Positions 24,898 to 33,125 of a stretch of 64,000 nt of DNA are shown here, piece after piece. The translations under genes were made by a program, and so were the position numbers. Where the stretch lies: positions 1 through 64,000 of the forward strand of contig NZ_KV823268.1 of assembly GCF_001815905.1 (NCBI RefSeq), written 5' to 3'. This DNA comes from Brevibacterium sp. HMSC07C04 (GTDB lineage: Bacteria > Actinomycetota > Actinomycetes > Actinomycetales > Brevibacteriaceae). The notes beneath the pieces are model-generated. The model worked only from the letters and a program-made list of their open reading frames with translations, did not search any database and was not told where the DNA came from. Numbering within the stretch: the stretch's first letter is position 1; each line of letters begins with the position of its first letter.

Positions 24898-26198
24898 TGA
24901 CACGCTCCCGCACGATGAGGACGCTCGCCGCGGTCTGCACCGCTGGAGCGGTGGTCCTGACCGGGTGCGCCGGTTCGGTTGCCGGCGGCGCACTGTCGGG
25001 GCAGGGTTCGGGCACAGGCTACGCCTACGGGGCCTCCAGGGACGAGGTGCTCGAAACCATTGCAGACCTCCCGCCGGTCACGCTGACCTACCAGCCATCG
25101 GAAGCTTCGCCGAAGAACAAAGAGATCGCCTCGGCCCCGCGGTGGGTAAAAGAGGTAAGCGATCGCTCCGGCGGCAAGATCACCATCAAGATCATCTACG
25201 GACAGGCGATCGCAGGCTACGGCGAAGTGTTCGATGCCCTCTCCGACGGTCGCCTGGACCTGGCCTACACGCTGCCGGCCTATCTGCCGCAGGAATTCCC
25301 AGCAGCCAGCGCGGTTGGAGACCTGCTGTCCGAAGCCGACCCGTCGCCGTTTGTCGGCGAGATGGTCGCCAACGCAGCCTCAACCGAGATCGGCTGGGCT
25401 TCGGGCAAGGTTCTGGAACAGTACGAAAAGAAAGGCGTGTACCCGCTAAACCCGGTTTCTGCCTCGGGAAGCTATTCAAGCCAGTGCAATACGGACGGCT
25501 TCGGAATCGACGACTACGGCGGCCGGCAGATCCGCGTGGGTGCGCGCTCGCAGGTCGGCTACGTCCAAGCGCTCGGCGGCACCCCGGTGTCCCTTGACTA
25601 CACGGAAACCTACGAAGCCCTGCAGCGCAAGACAATCGACTGCACGCTGGGACAGATGGTGCCGTCTGTGGAAGCCGGACTGTTCGATGTGGCGCGCTAC
25701 ACCGGATACCTGACCGACACCTCGGCTCCCCGGGCGGTGGGCGCTGTCATTGCCGGGCAGCGGTTCGCCACCTTGCCGCTGGCGTATAAGCAGATCATCT
25801 TCGACAGCTACGGCGGATCGTTCCAAGGCCAGATGGGCCGCTCCATCGGCGGCAATCACGAAGCCGTCAAGAAGATCCGCGCCCTGGGCGGAACAATCGA
25901 ACCGCTGGAAAAGCCCCTGCAGGACAAGCTCAGAGGATTCAACCGGGAGCTTGCCGGCAGCGTGGAAGAACAGGGTCTGCTTGAAGAGGGAACCGAGAAG
26001 CGCTTTGCCGAAGTGCTCGAAAAGTGGCAGAAAAAAGCGGAGGAGCTCGGCTACGCCGACGGCGGAGACTTCGGCACTATGGACCAGTGGTACGACCCTG
26101 ACACGGACTATGTGCCCTTCGGCGAAGCCGTGTACGAAGAGGTCATCCTGCCGCACCGGCCCGGCGGCACCAGCGGAAAAGAAGACGCGAAGTCCTGA
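24894..26198 (+). CDS. dctP: TRAP transporter substrate-binding lipoprotein (DctP)
   Basis: Extracytoplasmic receptor, 434 residues. Signal peptide ends in the lipobox LTGCAG (Cys near 22), so in this Gram-positive cell it is anchored as a lipoprotein. The DctP fold is seen in KITIKIIYGQAIAGYGEVFDAL, the binding-site region IRVGARSQVGYVQALGGTPVSL, and VPSVEAGLFD. It is about 100 residues longer than most DctP proteins, and receptor-last gene order is less usual than P-Q-M. Two starts, 24894 and 24897, are possible; GCAGGAGG suits 24894. Ligand unknown; a carboxylate is typical. Confidence 0.88.
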   Translation: MMTRSRTMRTLAAVCTAGAVVLTGCAGSVAGGALSGQGSGTGYAYGASRDEVLETIADLPPVTLTYQPSEASPKNKEIASAPRWVKEVSDRSGGKITIKIIYGQAIAGYGEVFDALSDGRLDLAYTLPAYLPQEFPAASAVGDLLSEADPSPFVGEMVANAASTEIGWASGKVLEQYEKKGVYPLNPVSASGSYSSQCNTDGFGIDDYGGRQIRVGARSQVGYVQALGGTPVSLDYTETYEALQRKTIDCTLGQMVPSVEAGLFDVARYTGYLTDTSAPRAVGAVIAGQRFATLPLAYKQIIFDSYGGSFQGQMGRSIGGNHEAVKKIRALGGTIEPLEKPLQDKLRGFNRELAGSVEEQGLLEEGTEKRFAEVLEKWQKKAEELGYADGGDFGTMDQWYDPDTDYVPFGEAVYEEVILPHRPGGTSGKEDAKS

Positions 26199-26201
26199 CT
26201 G

Positions 26202-26246
26202 AACGGCGAGGGGCGGTGTGCCAAGTGCACGCCGCCCCCTGCCGTT
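26202..26246. terminator. Bidirectional terminator between dctP and the ABC ATPase
   Basis: AACGGCGAGGGGCGGTG pairs imperfectly with CACGCCGCCCCCTGCCGTT around TGCCAAGTG. It lies between convergent operons. Confidence 0.7.
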
Positions 26247-26262
26247 GCTTCGGTCGCTGCCC

Positions 26263-27909
26263 TCAGAGAGTGGGGACATCCTCCAGGAGGGCTTTTGTGT
26301 AGGCGTGCGAAGGTGAGCGGAACACCTCGTCGACAGGACCGAAGTCGACGATCTCACCCTTGTTGAGCACAGCAATGTCATCGGCGATGTGACGGGCGAG
26401 CGTGATGTTGTGGGTCACGAACAGCATCGCCAGGCCCCGTTCGACCTTCAGTCTGCGCAGCAGGCCGATGATCGAAGCCTGCACCGACACATCGAGGGCG
26501 CTTGTCACTTCGTCGCACACCAGCACGTTCGGCGCGTTGACGAGGGCGCGGGCAATTGCCGCGCGCTGGCGCTCGCCGCCGGAGAGGTCGCCGGGACGGC
26601 GATCGTAGAACGACCGGCCTAAACGCACTGCATCAAGGGCTTCTTCCACGTAGCCGCGGCGCTGCGCCGGTGAGAGGTCGCGGTTCATCTCCAGCGGAAC
26701 CGTCAGAGACTCGCCGATTGTGCGCCGCGGATTGAGAGACGAGTACGGGGACTGGAACACGTACTGCAGACCCTGGAGCTGTTTGACCGATCGTTTGCGC
26801 GTGCTGTTCGGCAGGACCTCACCGTCCAGGCTCACCGAGCCCGTGTAGTGGTCGATAAGACCCGCAATTGAACGCGACAGCGTGGTTTTGCCGGAGCCCG
26901 ATTCGCCCAGGAGCATGGTGCAGCGGCCCGGTTCGAGTCGCATGTCGATGCCGCGCAGCACGGTGTTCGAACCGTATGCGAGCTTCAGATCCCGGACTTC
27001 GAGCACCGGGGCGGGCGTGGACGGGGTCTCCGCGGTGGTGGGGATGCCGCCGCTGGCGGTGCTCGCCTCGGTTCCGCCGATGGTCTTTCGGCCCGCCAGG
27101 TCCGGCACCGAAGCCAGCAGCCGCTGAGTGTACGGATGCTGGGGGTCGCGCAGCACCTGTGAGACGGGTCCCTCTTCGACGATGTCGCCGCGCAGCATGA
27201 CGGCCACGCGGTCTGTCACGTCGGCGACCACGGCGAGGTCGTGGGTGATGTAGATTCCGGCAACCCCGTGCCGCTTGGTCATCTGCTGGATGGTGTCGAG
27301 CACGTGCGCCTGTGTGGACACATCCAGCCCGGTGGTCGGTTCGTCGAGGATGAGGACATCGGGGAACATGGCGAACGCCATTGCAATGCCGATGCGCTGC
27401 TGCTGACCGCCGGACAGCTGGTGCGGCCAGCGCTTCTGGTAATCCCTGTCCGATGGCAGCCCAACGTCTTCGAGGACTTCGGCAACACGGTCGGCCCGAT
27501 CTTTCTCAGAATCGCCGTAGCCGTGGATGTCGAGGACTTCCCGGATCTGTTCGCCCACGCGGATGGCGGGATTGAGTGAGAGCGCGGGGTCCTGCGGAAT
27601 GTAGGCGATCCGCTCGCCGCGCAGAAACCGGGTTTCGTCATCGGTGAGCTCTTCCACGACGATCTTCTCCCGGCCCTCGCGCGGTGGGTTGGGGTAGATC
27701 GTCGAAGTTCCGCCGGTCTGCACGAGCCCGGCGCGGAAGTGGCCCATGGCGGCAAGGCCTGCTGTGGTCTTGCCCGAGCCGGACTCTCCCACGAGCCCGA
27801 GCATTTCACCTCGGCGGACCGTCAGGTCGATGCCGTGGAGGATTTCGCTGCCGCCGACGGCTTCGACGCGCAGTCCGCGCATTTCGAGGACATTGGGGTG
27901 TGTCGTCAT
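26263..27909 (-). CDS. Opp/Dpp-type ABC transporter, fused double ATPase
   Basis: 548 residues holding two complete ABC ATPase domains, equivalent to OppD and OppF joined. Domain 1 (about 1-265) has Walker A GESGSGKTTAG, signature LSGGQQQRIG and LILDEPTTGLD. Domain 2 (about 295-548) has GESGSGKTTLS, LSGGERQRAA and LVCDEVTSALD (Val where Pro is usual). The C-terminal part of domain 1 has the HPYTQRLLASVP segment typical of oligopeptide-transporter ATPases. The start at 27909 overlaps the permease stop in ATGA. Last gene of the four-gene transporter set; powers import of the ligand bound by the receptor at 29801. Confidence 0.92.
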   Translation of the reverse strand: MTTHPNVLEMRGLRVEAVGGSEILHGIDLTVRRGEMLGLVGESGSGKTTAGLAAMGHFRAGLVQTGGTSTIYPNPPREGREKIVVEELTDDETRFLRGERIAYIPQDPALSLNPAIRVGEQIREVLDIHGYGDSEKDRADRVAEVLEDVGLPSDRDYQKRWPHQLSGGQQQRIGIAMAFAMFPDVLILDEPTTGLDVSTQAHVLDTIQQMTKRHGVAGIYITHDLAVVADVTDRVAVMLRGDIVEEGPVSQVLRDPQHPYTQRLLASVPDLAGRKTIGGTEASTASGGIPTTAETPSTPAPVLEVRDLKLAYGSNTVLRGIDMRLEPGRCTMLLGESGSGKTTLSRSIAGLIDHYTGSVSLDGEVLPNSTRKRSVKQLQGLQYVFQSPYSSLNPRRTIGESLTVPLEMNRDLSPAQRRGYVEEALDAVRLGRSFYDRRPGDLSGGERQRAAIARALVNAPNVLVCDEVTSALDVSVQASIIGLLRRLKVERGLAMLFVTHNITLARHIADDIAVLNKGEIVDFGPVDEVFRSPSHAYTKALLEDVPTL

Positions 27910-28844
27910 CACTGCTCCACATTCGTCGAGGCGGTGGCACGCGCAATTGCGTCCGCCAGCAGGTTGGTGCCGATCGTCAGAACCGCAATGGCGATCACCG
28001 ACAGCAGAACGCCCCACGGCTGGACTGTCAGGGCGATTCGGTTTTCGTTGATCATCAGGCCCCAGTCGGCCTGCGGGGGCTGCATGCCCAGCCCCAGGAA
28101 GGACAGCGAGGCGATCGCGCCGATCGAATACGTCAGACGCAGGCCAGCTTCGACAGCCATGGGGCCGGTGATGTTCGGCAGGATTTCGCGGGCGATGATC
28201 TTCCAGCGCGGAACCGCGTACATTTCGGCCGCCCGGATGTAGTCCTCGCTGATGACGCTCAGGGTCGCCGAGCGGGCAACGCGGGCAATGCGGGGAGCGT
28301 GGGTCAAACCGATGATGAGCACGAGCACCCATCCGCGCGGTCCGGCAATTGTGATGGCAAACAGCGCGAACACCAGCTGCGGAACGGCGAGGAACACATC
28401 GTTGATGCGCATGATGAGCGAATCCACAGTGCCGCCGGTGTAGGCGGCGAGCATCCCGAAGACAGCGCCGACGGCCAGGCCGAGTGCGGTGGCCAGCACC
28501 GAATAGATGAGCAGCAGCAGACCGCCGGCCAGGAAGCGCGAGCCCACGGAGCGTCCGAGATTGTCGGTGCCGAACAGGCCGTGGTCAGAGAAGGGCTGGC
28601 CGATGAACTCATAGGGTGTGACACCCGTGATGGGCGCTGCCAACAGGGGGCCCAAGAGTGCCAGGGCGATGACGGCGGCGCTGATGATCACGCCGATCTT
28701 GCCCTCTCGCTGGGCCCAGATGCGCTTGAGGACGTGCGGGGGACGGCTGTGGGACTCTTTGATGTCGCCGTCGGCGTTCGATTCGCCCAGCGCCGCGTGT
28801 TCGAGCGCGCCGTCGGTCGGTGTGAGGTTCTGCGGAGCTGACAT
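27909..28844 (-). CDS. Opp/Dpp-type ABC permease, DppC-like
   Basis: 311 residues. Cytosolic N-tail of about 50 residues, then six helices with the EAA loop near EDYIRAAEMYAVPRWKIIAREILPN. The ATG at 28844 is preferred over an upstream GTG (28850) because GAGGA lies at the right distance for it. It follows the partner permease with a few bases or less between. It pairs with DppB-like 28847-29791 to form the channel. Confidence 0.9.
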   Translation of the reverse strand: MSAPQNLTPTDGALEHAALGESNADGDIKESHSRPPHVLKRIWAQREGKIGVIISAAVIALALLGPLLAAPITGVTPYEFIGQPFSDHGLFGTDNLGRSVGSRFLAGGLLLLIYSVLATALGLAVGAVFGMLAAYTGGTVDSLIMRINDVFLAVPQLVFALFAITIAGPRGWVLVLIIGLTHAPRIARVARSATLSVISEDYIRAAEMYAVPRWKIIAREILPNITGPMAVEAGLRLTYSIGAIASLSFLGLGMQPPQADWGLMINENRIALTVQPWGVLLSVIAIAVLTIGTNLLADAIARATASTNVEQ

Positions 28845-28846
28845 GT

Positions 28847-29791
28847 TCACTTCCTCAGCTTCGGGTTGGTGACGATGCCGACGATGTCAGCCAACAGGTT
28901 GACCACGATGTACACAATTGCCACCAGCAGCGTGATTGCCTGGACCACTTGGACGTCGCGGTAGGTGACCGCATCGATGAGAGCCTGTCCGATGCCCGGG
29001 TAGCGGAAGAGGAACTCCACGACTACGACACCGCCGGCCAGCCAGGCCAGCTGGATGGCGATGACCTGGGCAACCGGCCCAATGGCGTGTGGAACGGCGT
29101 GGCGCAGGATGACAGTGCGTTCGGGCACACCTTTGAGCCTTGCCATTTCGACGTAGCCGGAGTCGAGAACTTCCGCCATTGTCGCCCGCATCATGCGCGC
29201 AATATAGGGCGCGACGACGAGCGCCAGGGTCAGTGTGGGCAGGATGAGCTGCAGCGGCAGGTGCCACACCGGGGGGCCGGGCGGGGACATTGTGACTGCG
29301 GGCAGGATCGGGAAGACAGTTGTTGCGAAGATCGTGATGAGGCCGACGCCGACGACGAACTCCGGCATGGCCGCAAGTACAAGTGTGACCCACGTGATGG
29401 CCGAATCGCGGCGCTGGCCACGGTGGATGGCCGACACAATGCCGAGGAACAGGCCGACCGGCACGGAGACGACGGCGGCGAGCACCATGAGGATGATCGA
29501 ATTGCCAATCCGCGGGGCCAGCAGCTGTGAGACTGGTCCTCCCGTGGCGGCCGAGGTTCCGAAGTCGCCGGTGAACAGGCCGCCCAGCCACAGGAAGTAC
29601 CGGACGATGGCCGGTTTGTCGAGGTCCATCTGCTCGCGCAGCGCTGCAAGCCTTTCCGGTGTCGCCTGCTGGCCGAGGATGGCCCGCGCGGGGTCGCCGG
29701 GCAGCAGGAGGGTGGCTGCGAAGATGATGATGGAAATGGCCAACAGTACGAAAACGCTGATGAGCAGTCGTTTGAAAATGAGCTTTGCCAT
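28847..29791 (-). CDS. Opp/Dpp-type ABC permease, DppB-like
   Basis: 314 residues with six predicted helices. N-terminal IFKRLLISVFVLLAISIIIF and the LLPGDPARAILGQQATPERL loop are hallmarks of DppB/OppB. The EAA-type loop is GYVEMARLKGVPERTVILRHAVPHA. It starts 9 nt after the receptor gene, so it is cotranscribed with it. Confidence 0.92.
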   Translation of the reverse strand: MAKLIFKRLLISVFVLLAISIIIFAATLLLPGDPARAILGQQATPERLAALREQMDLDKPAIVRYFLWLGGLFTGDFGTSAATGGPVSQLLAPRIGNSIILMVLAAVVSVPVGLFLGIVSAIHRGQRRDSAITWVTLVLAAMPEFVVGVGLITIFATTVFPILPAVTMSPPGPPVWHLPLQLILPTLTLALVVAPYIARMMRATMAEVLDSGYVEMARLKGVPERTVILRHAVPHAIGPVAQVIAIQLAWLAGGVVVVEFLFRYPGIGQALIDAVTYRDVQVVQAITLLVAIVYIVVNLLADIVGIVTNPKLRK

Positions 29792-29800
29792 GGTTTCCGC

Positions 29801-31414
29801 CTACGCTTTCGCAATCCAGACATCGCGGAACCGGAAGCTCGACAGGGGGATGCCGGTTGCGCTTTCGGTGAGTCCGCCGACGTACTTCTGGTAGGCGTCG
29901 ACCTGATTGGCGAAGCCCCAGATGATGTATCCGCCTTCTTCGTACTGCTGCTTCTGACCTTCCTGCACGATCTTCCTGCGCTTCTCCGGGTCGGTTTCAG
30001 CCTGGATTCTCTTGATGATGTCGTCTGTCTTATCGCTGGCCCAGTTCGTTTCGTTGAACGGGGAATTGTCCATGAGGCACTGGTCGGCCTGCGGGGCGAA
30101 GTTGCGGGTGTACCAGAATGACTGAGCGAAATCCCATTTGAGGTAGTTGTCGCCGAAGAACGTGGTGGTGTCTACGCGGCGAATCTTGACGGTGATGCCG
30201 GCGTCGCGGGCCTGCTGAGCGAAGACCTGAGCGGCTTCGACGGTCCCGGACTGGATGGGGGCGGTGACGAGCTCAACCGTGAGCCCGTCGGGATAGCCGG
30301 CCTCAGCCAACAGCTGCTTGGCCTTTTCGACATCGCGGCGGCGCTGCGGAAATTGTTTGGGATAGTCGGGGTCGTAGACGCCGAACATGTCGTTGCCCAC
30401 CTGGCCGAAGCCGGAGAGCACCTGGTTGATCATCTGCTCGCGGTCAACTACCAGGCGGAAAGCCTGGCGGACGCGCTCATCGTCAAAGGGCTTCTTGTCC
30501 ACGCGCATGGTGAAAGGCAGCCACATGCCCGTTTTGGAATTGAGGAGCCTCATCCGCTCATCGGCTTCGATCACCTTGGCCAGTGACACGGGGATCTGCG
30601 CGACGCAGTCAACCTGATTCGACAGCAGCGCGTTGATGACGGCATCGGTGTCGTTGAAGTTCAGCAGCTCGATCTCATCCAGGTGCGGTGTGCCGTCCCA
30701 GTAGTGCGGATTTCGCTCCAGCACGGTTGAAAGCGCCGGTTCAAAGGACTTGAGCATGAACGGGCCGGTCCCCACGGGGTTCTCCGGGTCGTAGTCCTTC
30801 GGCACGATTGTGGTGGTGTAGCCCGACATGGGGTCGTCGAAGATGCTGTTGGGCTCTTTGAAGTGGAACTCGACCTCGTAGGGACCCTTGGCCTTCATGA
30901 AGTCCAGGGTTGCCAACACAGCGGCGCTCGTCTTGGGGTCGTCGGGGTTGCGAATGCGCTCGTAGGAGGCGATGACGTCTTCAGATGTCATTTCCCGCCC
31001 GTCGGAGAACTTCACGCCTTCGCGCAGCTTTGCGGTCCACACCGTGGCGTCGTCATTCGGTTCGACCGAGGTTGCCAGCCGGTACTCGACTTCGTAGTCA
31101 GGCCCGCGCGAGAGCAGGCCCTCATACATGTTGTGCATGCGGCAGATGTCGGTGGTGTTGACGGCGACGTGCGCATCCACGGTGTCGGCTGATGTCCCGC
31201 CGGTCAGTCCCACCCGCAGTCTGCCGCCCTTGACGGGCTTCGACAGGTCGAATTCCGGTGTAGCGCTCACTCCGCAGGCGCTCAGCAGGCCAGCTGAGCT
31301 CAGGGCGGCGCCGGTGCCCAAGAGCTGCCGGCGGCTGAACGTGCGGTCGGCGTACGACCGCGAAGCAGCGTCCCGCGAGCGAGCAGCCGGAGATGTGCCG
31401 TTGTCGTGCGCCAT
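29801..31414 (-). CDS. ABC substrate-binding lipoprotein, family 5 (Opp/Dpp-like), Tat-type signal
   Basis: 537-residue receptor of the SBP_bac_5 family that also binds peptides, nickel, and other small solutes. The signal region has twin arginines (TFSRRQLLG) and a lipobox (LLSACG), so it is probably a Tat-exported lipoprotein. Family features are LREGVKFSDGREMTSEDVIASYER near 131-154 and NPVGTGPFML. AGGCGG precedes the ATG. The gene is 205 nt downstream of the carnitine catabolic genes on the same strand, but a strong terminator lies in between, so it has its own promoter. Uptake of carnitine, an acylcarnitine, or a peptide is possible; only proximity hints at carnitine. Confidence 0.9.
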   Translation of the reverse strand: MAHDNGTSPAARSRDAASRSYADRTFSRRQLLGTGAALSSAGLLSACGVSATPEFDLSKPVKGGRLRVGLTGGTSADTVDAHVAVNTTDICRMHNMYEGLLSRGPDYEVEYRLATSVEPNDDATVWTAKLREGVKFSDGREMTSEDVIASYERIRNPDDPKTSAAVLATLDFMKAKGPYEVEFHFKEPNSIFDDPMSGYTTTIVPKDYDPENPVGTGPFMLKSFEPALSTVLERNPHYWDGTPHLDEIELLNFNDTDAVINALLSNQVDCVAQIPVSLAKVIEADERMRLLNSKTGMWLPFTMRVDKKPFDDERVRQAFRLVVDREQMINQVLSGFGQVGNDMFGVYDPDYPKQFPQRRRDVEKAKQLLAEAGYPDGLTVELVTAPIQSGTVEAAQVFAQQARDAGITVKIRRVDTTTFFGDNYLKWDFAQSFWYTRNFAPQADQCLMDNSPFNETNWASDKTDDIIKRIQAETDPEKRRKIVQEGQKQQYEEGGYIIWGFANQVDAYQKYVGGLTESATGIPLSSFRFRDVWIAKA

Positions 31415-31440
31415 TATCCGCCTGCTTTCGAAAAGTTTGG

Positions 31441-31475
31441 GTTACCTTGGTGCGAATCACGGTAACACGATCGTG
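31441..31475. promoter_or_regulatory. Operator-like palindromes before the ABC receptor gene
   Basis: GTTACC (31441-31446) and GGTAAC (31461-31466) form an inverted repeat, and CACGATCGTG (31466-31475) is a perfect 10-bp palindrome abutting it. Both lie 27-61 bp upstream of the receptor start, where a regulator controlling the transporter could bind. Confidence 0.4.
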
Positions 31476-31518
31476 GTGCAACGGCGACGCGAATGTTGAA
31501 AAGCATGCGCGAGAAAAA

Positions 31519-31551
31519 CGCCCCCATCAGCTGTTTGAGCTGATGGGGGCG
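31519..31551 (-). terminator. Intrinsic terminator after the carnitine genes
   Basis: CGCCCCCATCAGCT (31519-31532) pairs perfectly with AGCTGATGGGGGCG (31538-31551) around GTTTG. On the minus strand the hairpin is followed by TTTTTCTC. This separates the catabolic genes from the transporter genes. Confidence 0.88.
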
Positions 31552-31619
31552 CTGCTGGCGGCAACTGTCGGCCAAAGGCCGAATCTGAAGATCAGGCCAA
31601 ACTTAGGCCCGTGGGTTCA

Positions 31620-32063
31620 TCACATGGAGATCGAACGTCCCGACCATGCGGGTGCTTCTTCGATCAGCGGCTGCAGGCGCTCAAGCACTTCGGCGGGGAA
31701 GTCGACGGCACGGCCGGCCTTCTGATCCACGTGCAGGCACATGACCTCTTCCGTGAATAGAAGGTCCTCGCCGTCGAGCATTTCATAGGCGATGTGCAGC
31801 TTCTTGCCGGCGGCGCCGATGATGCGCGGGCGGACCTCGACCTGCGCTCCCAGGCCGATCTCCTGCAGATATCGCAGGTGGGTCTCAACCGTGTAGAGCG
31901 AACATCCCGTGTTCTTCCGGTAGTCCTCGTTAAGACCGATGTCGATCATGAGCTGATCCGTGGCGAAACCGCAGATGAGCACGTAGTAGGCCTCGGACAG
32001 GTGCCCGTTGTAGTCGATCCACTCCTGCTTGATCTCCGTGCGGTACGGGGCGATCGCCGTCAT
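31620..32063 (-). CDS. cdhB: Hot-dog thioesterase, probable betainyl-CoA thioesterase
   Basis: 147-residue single hot-dog domain of the 4HBT/YbgC type, with the active-site Asp in WIDYNGHLSEAYY near 15-27. In the known L-carnitine route a thioesterase of this kind splits betainyl-CoA into glycine betaine and CoA. The assignment rests on its place: its start overlaps the stop of carnitine dehydrogenase by 4 nt, with BKACE just before. As an isolated gene it would be called only an acyl-CoA thioesterase. The symbol follows the cdh naming used for carnitine gene clusters and is tentative. Confidence 0.82.
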   Translation of the reverse strand: MTAIAPYRTEIKQEWIDYNGHLSEAYYVLICGFATDQLMIDIGLNEDYRKNTGCSLYTVETHLRYLQEIGLGAQVEVRPRIIGAAGKKLHIAYEMLDGEDLLFTEEVMCLHVDQKAGRAVDFPAEVLERLQPLIEEAPAWSGRSISM

Positions 32064-33109
32064 TCGTCCTCCTGGCTGTCGTTGGGTGAGCCCAGCAGGG
32101 CCTGTGCGGCACCCGCGGCAGCCGCGGCGGCGCCTCGTTCGCGCCCTCCCGGATAGGTGTCGCGGATGTCCTGAATTGCCTGGCGCACGGCGATGATCGA
32201 GGCGTCGCGAGCCTGCACGAGTTCATTGAACGTGCGGGCGTCGATTTCCTCGTTCGAACCTTCGACCACCAAGTCTCGCAGACGGTCTGTAAGCTCCGGT
32301 GCTGTCAATCGGGTCCACGGGCTCAGCAGCGACGGGCCGAAGTGGTCGAGCATGTGGGCCATGCCGCCCTCACCGCCTGCCAGGTGGAAGGTAAGCATCG
32401 GCCCCTGCAGCGGCCAGCGCAGACCCGGTCCGTCGGTGATCGACAGATCGATCTGCTCGACGGTGGCTTCGCCTTCGTTGACCATGTGCAGAGCTTCGCG
32501 CCACAGGGCCTCCTGCAGGCGGTTGGCAATGAAGCCGGGAACCTCGCGGTCCATTTTGATGACGGACTTGCCGATCGCGTCGAACCACTCGGCAGCCCAG
32601 TCGACAGCTTCCGGTGCGGTTTCCTCGCCGCCGACCACCTCGACCAGCGGAATGAGATACGGCGGGTTGAAGGGGTGGCCCACAACCAGACGGGATTTGT
32701 CCTGTGCCTTCTGTGCCATGTCCGTCATCGAATAGCCCGATGTGGACGAGCTGATCACGGCATCTGCATCCGCCAGGCGGGCAATATCGGCCAGCAGGTC
32801 CTGCTTCATGTCGAGGACTTCCGGTGCGGACTCCTGGACGAAGCCGGAACCGGCAAGCGCTTCGGCCAGGTCCGTGTGGACAGACCAGTTGGCCTTGTTC
32901 GCACCCGGCTGCAGGCCGAGGGCTTCAAGGGCAGGCCAGGCGTTGTCGATCAGCCGCTCAAGCTTTTCCGGGGCGTCCGGGGAAGGGTCCCACACTTTGA
33001 CGCTCAGTCCGCGGGACAGGAAGTACGCGGCCCAGCCGCCGCCGATCGTTCCGGCGCCGACGCACGTTACCTGGGTGATGTCGTCAATTCGGCGCAGTGC
33101 GATTGTCAT
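32060..33109 (-). CDS. cdhA: L-carnitine 3-dehydrogenase
   Basis: Oxidises L-carnitine to 3-dehydrocarnitine with NAD+. 349 residues: N-terminal Rossmann fold with CVGAGTIGGGWAAYF near 16-30, then SSSTSGYS, then the 3-hydroxyacyl-CoA dehydrogenase catalytic region GHPFNPPYLIPLVEVVGG with the active His. The helical C-domain has PGFIANRLQEALWREALHMV. The long stretch from QESAPEVLD to LRWPLQGP resembles characterised carnitine dehydrogenases rather than 3-hydroxybutyryl-CoA dehydrogenase. It sits between the BKACE gene (16 nt upstream) and the thioesterase gene (4-nt overlap), the expected partners. Confidence 0.9.
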   Translation of the reverse strand: MTIALRRIDDITQVTCVGAGTIGGGWAAYFLSRGLSVKVWDPSPDAPEKLERLIDNAWPALEALGLQPGANKANWSVHTDLAEALAGSGFVQESAPEVLDMKQDLLADIARLADADAVISSSTSGYSMTDMAQKAQDKSRLVVGHPFNPPYLIPLVEVVGGEETAPEAVDWAAEWFDAIGKSVIKMDREVPGFIANRLQEALWREALHMVNEGEATVEQIDLSITDGPGLRWPLQGPMLTFHLAGGEGGMAHMLDHFGPSLLSPWTRLTAPELTDRLRDLVVEGSNEEIDARTFNELVQARDASIIAVRQAIQDIRDTYPGGRERGAAAAAAGAAQALLGSPNDSQEDE

Positions 33110-33125
33110 CTGAGAATCAGCCCCC

